From assembly GCA_963837945.1 (NCBI GenBank), contig CAWIQD010000009.1, forward strand, positions 124,001 through 188,000: a stretch of 64,000 nucleotides of DNA. Direction: 5' to 3'. Position 1 is the first letter of the stretch, and every line of letters begins with the position of its first letter. The translations under genes were made by a program, and so were the position numbers. Under the pieces are notes generated by a model. That model ran no database searches, was not told the DNA's origin, and was given only the letters and a program-made list of their open reading frames with translations. Positions 57,308 to 64,000 of this stretch are shown one piece after another. Origin of the DNA: CAVUBL01 sp963837945 (GTDB lineage: Bacteria > Acidobacteriota > Thermoanaerobaculia > Multivoradales > DATKCC01).

Positions 57308-58636
57308 ATGCACCACCGCCGCTTCCCGAGACTGCCCGTCCTCTGCCTCGGACTGCTGGCCGCGCTGCCGCTCGCCGCGCAGCCCCCGGGCGCCGTCGTC
57401 ACGCCGGTGCGCCCGATCGTCCTGAAGGCGGCCCATCTCTTCGACGGCGTCTCCGGCAAGCTGGTCGATCACGGCGTGGTCGTCATCCAGGGCACCAAGA
57501 TCGCCGCCGTCGGCCACGATCTCGAGATCCCACAGTTCGCCCGCGTCGTCGACCTGGGCGACGCCACCCTCCTGCCCGGCTTCATCGACGCCCACGTCCA
57601 CCTCACGGTCGAGTTCTCGGACGACTACTACAAGTCGTTCTACGAGGACACGTTCCGCTTCCCGGCGGAGCAGGCCCTCTACGCGGCGCGCTACGCCCAG
57701 CGGACCCTCGAGGCCGGGTTCACCACGGTGCGCAACGTCGGCGCCTGGGACTACGTCGACGTCGGGCTGCGCAACGCGATCAACGCCGGCGTCACCGAGG
57801 GGCCGCGGATGCTGACCGCCGTCCACCCGATCGGCGCGACCGGTGGCCACGCCGACAACCCGCCCTACCCGCCCGACTTCGTCAAGCCCTTGGGACCGAT
57901 CGACGGCGTCTGCAACGGCCCGGCGGAGTGCCGCGCGGCGGTGCGCTACCAGATCAAGTATGGCGCCGACGTCATCAAGTTCATGCCCTCGGGCGGCGTG
58001 CTCTCGGTGTCCGATCCGGTGGACGTGCCGGAGCTCAGCCAGGACGAGATGGACGCCATCGTCTCCGAGGCGCACGCCTGGCACCGGAAGGTCGCGGCGC
58101 ACTGCCACGGCGACCAGGCCGCCAAGATGGCGATCCAGGCCGGCGTCGACTCGATCGAGCACGGCACGTTCCTCCAGGACGACACCCTGGAGCTGATGAA
58201 GCAGAAGGGCGTCTACCTGGTGCCCACCCTCTACGCCGGCTGGTGGGTGGGCCAGAAGGCGGACAGCTACCCGCCGCCGATCGCCGAGAAGGCGCGCACC
58301 GCGGCCGCGCAGATGATGACCATGTTCCAGCACGCGGCGAAGATCGGCGTGCCGGTGGCGTTCGGCACCGACGCGGGCGTCGAGCCGCACGGCACCAACG
58401 CCAAGGAGTTCACCCTCATGGCCCAGAACGGCTTCACCCCCACCCAGGCGCTGATGGCCGCCAGCCACGGCGGCGCGGACCTGCTGGGGGTCGCCGACGT
58501 CACCGGCTCGCTCGAGGCGGGCAAGGCGGCGGACGTCGTGGCCGTGCCGGGCAATCCGCTCGAGGACCTCTCCGCCACCGAGCACCCGGTGCTGGTGATG
58601 AAAGGGGGCAAGTTCATCGTGGGCGGCGAGACGTAG
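57308..58636 (+). CDS. Exported amidohydrolase (prolidase/imidazolonepropionase-like)
   Basis: A 442-residue metal-dependent hydrolase with a signal peptide (RLPVLCLGLLAALPLAAQ). Metal-site motifs of the amidohydrolase superfamily: GFIDAHVHLTVE (HxH), Lys in YGADVIKFMPSGG, His in VAAHCHGDQAA, His in SIEHGTFL and Asp in AFGTDAGVEPHG. The C-terminal GSLEAGKAADVVAVPGNPLE closes the beta-sandwich domain. This subgroup is annotated as Xaa-Pro dipeptidase or related. AGGAGG lies before ATG 57308. Followed by the TPR-phosphatase gene 11 bp downstream. Confidence 0.9.
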   Translation: MHHRRFPRLPVLCLGLLAALPLAAQPPGAVVTPVRPIVLKAAHLFDGVSGKLVDHGVVVIQGTKIAAVGHDLEIPQFARVVDLGDATLLPGFIDAHVHLTVEFSDDYYKSFYEDTFRFPAEQALYAARYAQRTLEAGFTTVRNVGAWDYVDVGLRNAINAGVTEGPRMLTAVHPIGATGGHADNPPYPPDFVKPLGPIDGVCNGPAECRAAVRYQIKYGADVIKFMPSGGVLSVSDPVDVPELSQDEMDAIVSEAHAWHRKVAAHCHGDQAAKMAIQAGVDSIEHGTFLQDDTLELMKQKGVYLVPTLYAGWWVGQKADSYPPPIAEKARTAAAQMMTMFQHAAKIGVPVAFGTDAGVEPHGTNAKEFTLMAQNGFTPTQALMAASHGGADLLGVADVTGSLEAGKAADVVAVPGNPLEDLSATEHPVLVMKGGKFIVGGET

Positions 58637-58647
58637 GATCGCCCCCC

Positions 58648-60906
58648 TTGGAGGAGCCCACGAGCGAAACACGCCGATTGCCGAGTCGCTTGCCGATCGC
58701 CCTCGGGCTCGGCCTGCTGCTGCTCGCGACGGCGCCGGCCGCCCGCGCCCACCCGCCGCTCGCAGAGAGGCTCGAGCTCGTCGAGCAGGCGATCGCGCGG
58801 GCGCCGGGCGACGCGCGCCCGGTCCTCGAGCGGGCCGAGCTGCGGCGCGAGCAGGGCGACGTCCCCGCCGCCCTGGCGGACTACGACCGCGCCGAGCGGC
58901 TCGATCCGGGGCTCGCCGAGGTCGATCTCGGGCGGGCGCGACTCTTTCTCGCGCTCGGACGCCCCGGCGAGGCCCAGGCGCGGCTCGACCGCTACCTCCG
59001 GCGGCGACCGGACGACCCGGAGGGCGCCCTCCTCCGAGCCCGGGCGCGGTGCCGCCTGGGGCTCTTCCGCGAGGCGGTCGCGGACTACGACCGGGCGATC
59101 GCCCACGCGCCGTGGCCGGCGCCCGACCTCTACCTGGAGCGCACCCGGGCGCTCGCGGCCGCGGGCCGGCCGGCGACGCCGCCGCCCCACCGCGCGAGCG
59201 TCCCGCGCGCCCCGGAGGCTCCGAGACGAATCGCCCCTCGCGGCGCGGCGCCCTCCCCCGCCGACCCGCCTGCCGCCCTGGTGACCCGCGGGCCCTACCT
59301 CCAGCTCGGCACCTCGACGAGCGTCGTCGTCCGGTGGCGGACCGACGTTCCGGCGCCGAGCCGCGTCGAGTACCGGGCCGAGGCGGGCGGGCCGGTCTAC
59401 CAGGTGGGCGGCGAGGCCGCGGTCAGGGACCACGAGGTCGCGATCTCCGGCCTCTCGCCCGCCGGCTCGTACCTCTACGCCCTCTCCGACGCCCGCCTCC
59501 CGAGCGGCTTGGGCTCGCCCGCCGGCGAGATCCCCTTCCACACGTCGCCCGAGCCCGGCTCCGACGTGGCGGTCCGGATCTGGGCGATCGGCGACTCCGG
59601 AGCGGCGAACGCCGACGCCCGCGCCGTCCGCGACGCCTACCGCTCCTTCGCCGCGGGCGACCGCGCCGCCGACCTCTGGCTGATGCTGGGCGACAACGCC
59701 TATCCCAGGGGCACCGAGGACCAGTACCAGGCGGCGGTCTTCGACACCTACCCGGAGGAGCTCGCGACGATGGTCCTCTGGCCGACGCTCGGCAACCACG
59801 ACGGCCTCTCGGCCGACGCCGCGACCGGCACGGGCCCCTACTTCGACCTCTTCACGCTCCCCCGGGCCGGCGAAGCGGGGGGCCTCGCTTCGGGCACCGA
59901 GGCCTACTACTCCTTCGACTACGGGCCGGTCCACTTCGTCTGCCTCGACTCCTACGACCTCGACCGCTCGCTCGCGGGCGCGATGCTCACCTGGCTCGAC
60001 GCCGACCTCGCGGCCACGCTCGAGCCCTGGATCATCGCCTACTGGCACCACCCGCCGTACAGCAAGGGATCGCACGACTCGGACACGGAGGCGCGCCTCG
60101 CCGAGATGCGCGAGAACGCCCTGCCGATCCTGGAGCGCCACGGCGTCGACCTGGTGCTCGGCGGGCACAGCCACGCCTACGAGCGAAGCGTGCTCCTCGA
60201 CTCGCACTACGGCCCGTCGACGACCCTCGCGCCCGCGATGGTGCTCGACGGCGGCGACGGCGACCCCGCGGGCGACGGGGCCTACGCCAAGCCGAGCGCC
60301 CGCGGCGGCCACCAGGGCGCGGTCTACGCCGTCGACGGCAGCTCCTCCGAGCTCGGCGGCGGCGCCCTCGACCACCCGGCGATGCGGGTGTCGCTCCGCG
60401 AGCTCGGCTCGCTGGTGCTCGACGTCGACGGCCGGCGCCTGGACGGCCGGTTCCTGGATGCCACCGGCGCCGTCGCCGACCACTTCACCCTGCTCCAGGG
60501 CCCGCCGCCGCCGGCCCCACCGCCACCTCCGCCGGCCGAGCTCCTCTCCGACCCGGACTTTCCCGACTTCCGCTTCGGCGTCGCCATCACCGGCAGCCCC
60601 GGCCAGACGAGGCTCGGCGCCTCCGAGGCCGCCTGCCTGCCCGAGGCACTCTGCGTGAGCGGCGCCGTGCCCGGCCGCACCGAGGTCGTCGTGCGGATCG
60701 TCGGGCCGAAGCCGAACGGCTACCTCTGGCCGACGATCGTCAAGCTCTCGACCTCGCAGGTGGAGGTCTGGATCGAGCAGGTCTCGACCGGCGAGCTCCG
60801 CTACTACCTCCTGCCCGGCGCGGGCCCCGGCGACGACACCCTGCCGGGCCTCTTCGACCGCCGGGGCTTCCTGCTTCCCGAGAACCTCACCGCCCGATCT
60901 CCGTAA
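58648..60906 (+). CDS. TPR - purple acid phosphatase-like fusion with a C-terminal recurrent domain
   Basis: About 752 residues. Order: signal peptide (LPIALGLGLLLLATAPAARA), TPR repeats (about 35-170), Pro/Ala linker (175-210), a fibronectin-like N domain of purple acid phosphatases (LVTRGPYLQLGTSTSVVVRW, about 212-310), the metallophosphoesterase domain (GDSGAANADA, GDNAYPRG, GNHDG, WHHPPYS, GHSHAYER, about 312-600), a Pro-rich hinge (PPPAPPPPPPAE) and a C-terminal domain (PDFRFGVAITG ... CVSGAVPGRTEVVVRIVGPK, WPTIVKLSTSQVEVWIEQ). The start is uncertain: TTG 58648 or TTG 58678; no ATG or GTG fits. Probably a periplasmic or surface phosphoesterase. Confidence 0.82.
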   Translation: MEEPTSETRRLPSRLPIALGLGLLLLATAPAARAHPPLAERLELVEQAIARAPGDARPVLERAELRREQGDVPAALADYDRAERLDPGLAEVDLGRARLFLALGRPGEAQARLDRYLRRRPDDPEGALLRARARCRLGLFREAVADYDRAIAHAPWPAPDLYLERTRALAAAGRPATPPPHRASVPRAPEAPRRIAPRGAAPSPADPPAALVTRGPYLQLGTSTSVVVRWRTDVPAPSRVEYRAEAGGPVYQVGGEAAVRDHEVAISGLSPAGSYLYALSDARLPSGLGSPAGEIPFHTSPEPGSDVAVRIWAIGDSGAANADARAVRDAYRSFAAGDRAADLWLMLGDNAYPRGTEDQYQAAVFDTYPEELATMVLWPTLGNHDGLSADAATGTGPYFDLFTLPRAGEAGGLASGTEAYYSFDYGPVHFVCLDSYDLDRSLAGAMLTWLDADLAATLEPWIIAYWHHPPYSKGSHDSDTEARLAEMRENALPILERHGVDLVLGGHSHAYERSVLLDSHYGPSTTLAPAMVLDGGDGDPAGDGAYAKPSARGGHQGAVYAVDGSSSELGGGALDHPAMRVSLRELGSLVLDVDGRRLDGRFLDATGAVADHFTLLQGPPPPAPPPPPPAELLSDPDFPDFRFGVAITGSPGQTRLGASEAACLPEALCVSGAVPGRTEVVVRIVGPKPNGYLWPTIVKLSTSQVEVWIEQVSTGELRYYLLPGAGPGDDTLPGLFDRRGFLLPENLTARSP

Positions 60907-60928
60907 CCAGTCTCGAGAGGAGAGACGG

Positions 60929-63382
60929 ATGCGTCTTGCCCACCAGATCGACGAGATCACCCAGGACCTGCGCTTCGCCGCGCGCCAGATGGCTCGCGAG
61001 CCGGGCTTCACCCTCACCGCGGTCGTCATCCTGGCGCTCGCGATCGGCGGCATCACCGCCATCTTCGGCGTCGTCGACGCCGTCCTGCTCGAGCGGCTGC
61101 CCTACCCCGAGCCCGAGCGCGTGGTCTGGATCTGGGAGACGACGCCCCAGGGCGCGCACTTCTCGGCCTCGCTCCAGAACGTCGCCGACTGGCGGCGCGA
61201 GAGCTCCTCGTTCTCGGCCCTCGCCGCCTTCGAGCAGCGCTCGCCCGCCCTGACCGGCGACGGCGAGCCGGCGCGCCTCGACGGCGCCGCGGTGACCCCG
61301 GCCTTCTTCGCCGTCCTGGGGGTGGCCCCCGAGCTCGGCGCGCCCTTCGCGGCCTCGGCCCGGGACGGCCTCGACGCCCCGGCCGACACCGACCGCGCGG
61401 TCCTCTCCCACGAGCTCTGGCGGAGCCGCTTCGGTGGCGACCCGGCGGTCGTCGGGACGACGGTCGTCCTCGACGGGCGGCCGACCGTGATCTCGGGCGT
61501 CATGCCCGCCGGATTCGCCTTCCCGCCGGGCACCCAAGTCTGGACGCCGCTCGCCCCCGATCCCGACAGCGACCGGGACAACAAGGACTTCGGCGCCCTC
61601 GCCCGCCTCGCCCCCGGCGTGAGCCTGGGAGAGGCCCGGGCCGAGCTCTCCGCCGTCGCCCGCCATCTCGGGGAACGCTACCCGGAGGCCGACGGCGGCT
61701 GGGGGGTGGAGCTCGCGCCGCTCGCCCGAGCGCTGGTCGGCCCCGACGCCCGGCGGGTGCTCCTGGTCCTGCTGGTCGCCGTCGGGCTCCTCCTGCTCCT
61801 CGCCTGCGCCGACGTCTCCGGCCTGCTGGTGGCCCGGGCCACCGCCCGCGCCGGCGAGATGGGCATCCGCTCCGCCCTGGGCGCCGGGCGCCGCCGCCTG
61901 GTGCGCCAGCTCCTGGTGGAGAGCCTGGGCCTCGGGGTCTTGGGCTCGGCGGCGGGCCTCGCCCTCGCCACCTGGCTGATCGCCCTGGTCCGGGGGCTCG
62001 ACGCCACGGGGATCCCGCGGCTCGAGGGCGCCGCGCTCGACGGCCGCGCCCTCGCCTTCACCGCCGCGGTCGCCCTCGTGGCCACCCTGCTCTTCGGCCT
62101 GCTCCCCGCCCTCCAGGCCTCTCGCGTGGACCTCTCGACGTCGCTCCGGGCCGACGGCCGGGGGGCGGTCGGTGGATCCCGCCGGCTGCGGAGCGCCCTG
62201 GTCGTGGGCGAGCTGGCCCTGGCCGTGGTGCTGCTGGTCGGCGCCGGGCTCATGGGGCACAGCCTCGTCCGGCTCCTGGGCGTCCCGCCGGGCTTCGATC
62301 CGGCCGACGTGCTGGCCGTCCGCCTCGACCTCTCCTCCGGTCGCTTCACCGACGAGAACCTCCCGGCCTTCGTCGACGGCCTGGTCGATCGGCTCGAGGC
62401 CCTGCCGGGCGTGGCCGCCGCCGGCGGCACCGTGGTCGAGCCCTTCTCGGCCTTCCACACCGTCAACCGGATCGCCGTTCCGGGCCGGGCGGCGGCGCCG
62501 GACGAGTACCTCCAGGCGCAGTGGCGAAGCGTCACGCCCGGCTACTTCCGGGCCCTGGACGTGCCGCTTCTGCGCGGCCGCTACCTCGACGCGCGGGACC
62601 GCGACGGCGCCCGGAAGGTGACCGTGATCACCGCCTCCCTCGCCGAGCAGCTCTGGCCGGGCGAGGACCCGGTGGGGCGCGAGATCCTGTTCGGCGGGCC
62701 GGACGGCAGCTCGCGGACGGTGGTCGGTGAGGTGGGCGACCTGCTCGACGTCTCGCTCGAGGGCGGGCCCCAGGGAACGATGTTCCTGGCCTACGACCAG
62801 CTTCCCTGGGACGCGATCACACTGGTGGTCGAGGCCGCGCCGGGGCCAGGCACCGGTAGCGGCGCCGGCCGCCCCGATCCCACGGCGCTCGCGTCCGCCG
62901 TGCGCCGGGAGATCCGGGCCGCGGACCCGGACCTCCCGATCCCCGACCTCCACCCGCTGGCCAGAAACATCGGCCAGGCCCTCGCCCGCCCGCGCCTGGG
63001 AAGCCTCCTGCTCGCCGCCTTCGCCGCCCTGGCGCTGCTGCTCGCGGCCTCCGGCGTCTACGGCCTCATCGCCTACACGGTGGGCAGCCGCACCCGCGAG
63101 ATCGGCGTGCGCCTGGCCCTGGGCGCCCGGCCGGCGGACGTCACCCGCATGGTGGTCGGCCAGGGAGCGGTGCTGGTCGCTACCGGCCTCGCCCTCGGCC
63201 TCGCCGCCGCCTGGGCCTTCGCCCGCCTCCTCCGCGGCGTCCTCTTCGAGACCCCACCCGGCGATCCCGCCACCTACGCCGCGGTCACCCTCCTCCTCGC
63301 CGCCACGGCCCTCGCCGCCACCTACCTCCCCGCCCGGAGAGCCGCCCGGGTCGAGCCCGCCGAGGTCGTGCGGGGGGAGTAG
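60929..63382 (+). CDS. ADOP-type MacB/FtsX-family permease
   Basis: An 817-residue inner-membrane protein with the 'acidobacterial duplicated orphan permease' layout: QDLRFAARQMAREPGFTLTA then TM1 (about 27-50), MacB-like periplasmic domain with WETTPQGAHFS and PYPEPERV, three TM helices (about 280-400) with SGLLVARATARAGEMGIRSA, TM5, a second periplasmic domain, and a last three-TM block with GSRTREIGVRLALGARPADV and the ending PARRAARVEPAEVVRG. No ATPase gene is adjacent, as usual for ADOPs. ATG 60929 has GGAGAGA about 7 nt upstream. Confidence 0.92.
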   Translation: MRLAHQIDEITQDLRFAARQMAREPGFTLTAVVILALAIGGITAIFGVVDAVLLERLPYPEPERVVWIWETTPQGAHFSASLQNVADWRRESSSFSALAAFEQRSPALTGDGEPARLDGAAVTPAFFAVLGVAPELGAPFAASARDGLDAPADTDRAVLSHELWRSRFGGDPAVVGTTVVLDGRPTVISGVMPAGFAFPPGTQVWTPLAPDPDSDRDNKDFGALARLAPGVSLGEARAELSAVARHLGERYPEADGGWGVELAPLARALVGPDARRVLLVLLVAVGLLLLLACADVSGLLVARATARAGEMGIRSALGAGRRRLVRQLLVESLGLGVLGSAAGLALATWLIALVRGLDATGIPRLEGAALDGRALAFTAAVALVATLLFGLLPALQASRVDLSTSLRADGRGAVGGSRRLRSALVVGELALAVVLLVGAGLMGHSLVRLLGVPPGFDPADVLAVRLDLSSGRFTDENLPAFVDGLVDRLEALPGVAAAGGTVVEPFSAFHTVNRIAVPGRAAAPDEYLQAQWRSVTPGYFRALDVPLLRGRYLDARDRDGARKVTVITASLAEQLWPGEDPVGREILFGGPDGSSRTVVGEVGDLLDVSLEGGPQGTMFLAYDQLPWDAITLVVEAAPGPGTGSGAGRPDPTALASAVRREIRAADPDLPIPDLHPLARNIGQALARPRLGSLLLAAFAALALLLAASGVYGLIAYTVGSRTREIGVRLALGARPADVTRMVVGQGAVLVATGLALGLAAAWAFARLLRGVLFETPPGDPATYAAVTLLLAATALAATYLPARRAARVEPAEVVRGE

Positions 63383-63384
63383 TG

Positions 63385-63547
63385 AGAGCTTGTGAATGAA
63401 TCTCCGACCTACTGCGGGCGCCCCCGAATCGCCCCTCGCGGCGTTACGCCTCCTCGACGTAGGCCCCGCTACGCCTGCGTCGGCGCGCCTTGCGAGGGGC
63501 GCCCGGGAACGCCCTCGCGACGGCCGGAGATTCTTTTCACAAGCTCT
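63385..63547. repeat. 163-bp nested palindromic element (MITE-like)
   Basis: Outer arms GAGCTTGTGAA...ATCTCCG at 63386-63406 and inverted at 63525-63546; a second stem CGCCCCTCGC (63430-63439) with GCGAGGGGCG (63492-63501); an inner CGTAG (63458-63462) with CTACG (63469-63473). The arms could be terminal inverted repeats of a miniature element; the nested stems would also fold strongly as RNA and could terminate transcription of the convergent ADOP and PIN genes. Confidence 0.75.
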
Positions 63548-63570
63548 GAGACGAGGCTCTTGAAGGAGCC

Positions 63571-63993
63571 TCAGCCGAGATCGAGCACCAGCCTGAGCGC
63601 CTTGCCTTCGCGAGTCCGGAAGGCGGCGAAGCCCCGGCGGTCGAGGGTGGCGAGGTCGTGGCAGCCGAGGCCCTCGGCGAGGAGGAGGAGCGTGGCGTCC
63701 GCGAAGTCCATGGGAAGGTTCGTGTATGCCTCCATCAACGCGACGGCGTCGTGCAGCTCCGGAGGGCGCGAGAGGTCATAGACGTCGATACCCGCCGAGG
63801 ACACGAAGTCGGCCAGGAGGCGTGGTCCCCGCGTATCCGCCGCCACCAAGTGCATGCTCTCCGTGATCACGGCGCTCGTCGTGGCGAGGCGGCCGGAGAA
63901 GGCGTCGAGGTGCCGGGCGACCTCGGCGTGGTCCGGGTCTCGAGCGTCGAGATAGGCGACGAGAGGGCCCGTGTCGATGAGCCAGAAGCTCAC
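63571..63993 (-). CDS. PIN-domain ribonuclease toxin (VapC-like)
   Basis: A 140-residue PIN protein beginning at GTG 63993: WLIDTGPLVAYLD (Asp7), AVITESMHLVAAD (Glu about 45), PMDFADATLLLLAEG (Asp pair about 95-99) and LATLDRRGFAAF (Asp). Length and acidic residues are normal, so it is probably active. Any antitoxin gene would start just beyond the right edge of the window. Convergent with the ADOP gene across a palindromic element. Confidence 0.85.
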   Translation of the reverse strand: MSFWLIDTGPLVAYLDARDPDHAEVARHLDAFSGRLATTSAVITESMHLVAADTRGPRLLADFVSSAGIDVYDLSRPPELHDAVALMEAYTNLPMDFADATLLLLAEGLGCHDLATLDRRGFAAFRTREGKALRLVLDLG

Positions 63994-64000
63994 GGACGCC

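Overview
The window is uniformly very GC-rich, with dense genes, many stop/start overlaps (GTGA, ATGA) and short intergenic gaps. The gene families suggest an Acidobacteriota genome, most likely near Thermoanaerobaculia: a TPR-CHAT gene beside an ECF-like sigma factor and a membrane anti-sigma protein, an ADOP-type MacB/FtsX permease, a DUF6600 protein, NUDIX-MBL and TPR-phosphatase fusions. This placement rests on family knowledge, not a search. No rRNA, tRNA or CRISPR array was seen.

Layout. 1-5.9 kb: edge-truncated two-TM potassium channel with RCK domains, S4 RNA-binding protein, two AI-2E-type transporters around a DUF1328 membrane protein, and dinB. 5.9-11.6 kb: signalling cassette of TPR-CHAT protein (5' half broken by about nine frame changes), ECF-like sigma factor, single-TM anti-sigma-like protein and a 45-residue Thr/Gly-rich peptide. 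11.7-19.6 kb: fumC, carB, an NDH-2-like flavoprotein, a peroxiredoxin and an outer-membrane barrel. 19.8-30.9 kb: small Cys protein, NUDIX-MBL fusion, metallophosphoesterase, LolC/E-type permease, aroF-carA, a secreted protein, and an acyl-CoA dehydrogenase/meaB/methylmalonyl-CoA epimerase group for propionyl/methylmalonyl-CoA metabolism. 31-35.4 kb: SWIM-SNF2 helicase, DUF2911 protein, dCMP deaminase.

35,449-39,192 is a complete 3.7-kb IS1-type element with matching 17-bp terminal inverted repeats and an 8-bp target duplication directly after the dCMP deaminase stop codon. It carries cargo between its left end and the transposase: a HicBA-like pair, a small basic protein, a PIN protein and a 280-residue partner. 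39.3-42.9 kb: ABC-2 exporter with a DesK/DesR-like two-component pair. 43-49.1 kb: secreted protein, AlkP-superfamily 'sulfatase', nitronate monooxygenase-like protein, ferritin-like protein, 3-hydroxyacyl-CoA dehydrogenase and an SDR. 49.1-52.3 kb: a cluster of toxin-antitoxin modules and remnants. 52.6-55.9 kb: receiver - double-KaiC ATPase - hybrid histidine kinase operon. 56-63.4 kb: DUF6600 protein behind a sigma-54-like promoter, amidohydrolase, TPR-purple-acid-phosphatase fusion and ADOP permease, then a 163-bp palindromic element and a PIN toxin at the edge.

Two window-wide patterns stand out. Many genes have a TANNNT box 6-12 nt before the start codon and no Shine-Dalgarno, as expected for leaderless mRNAs, while others have strong AGGAGG sites. 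Single-base frame breaks occur even in carB and the SNF2 gene, so some of the sequence may carry indel errors, and apparent pseudogenes should be read with that in mind. A hairpin-forming CCCTC/GAGGG repeat family sits in at least six intergenic regions.
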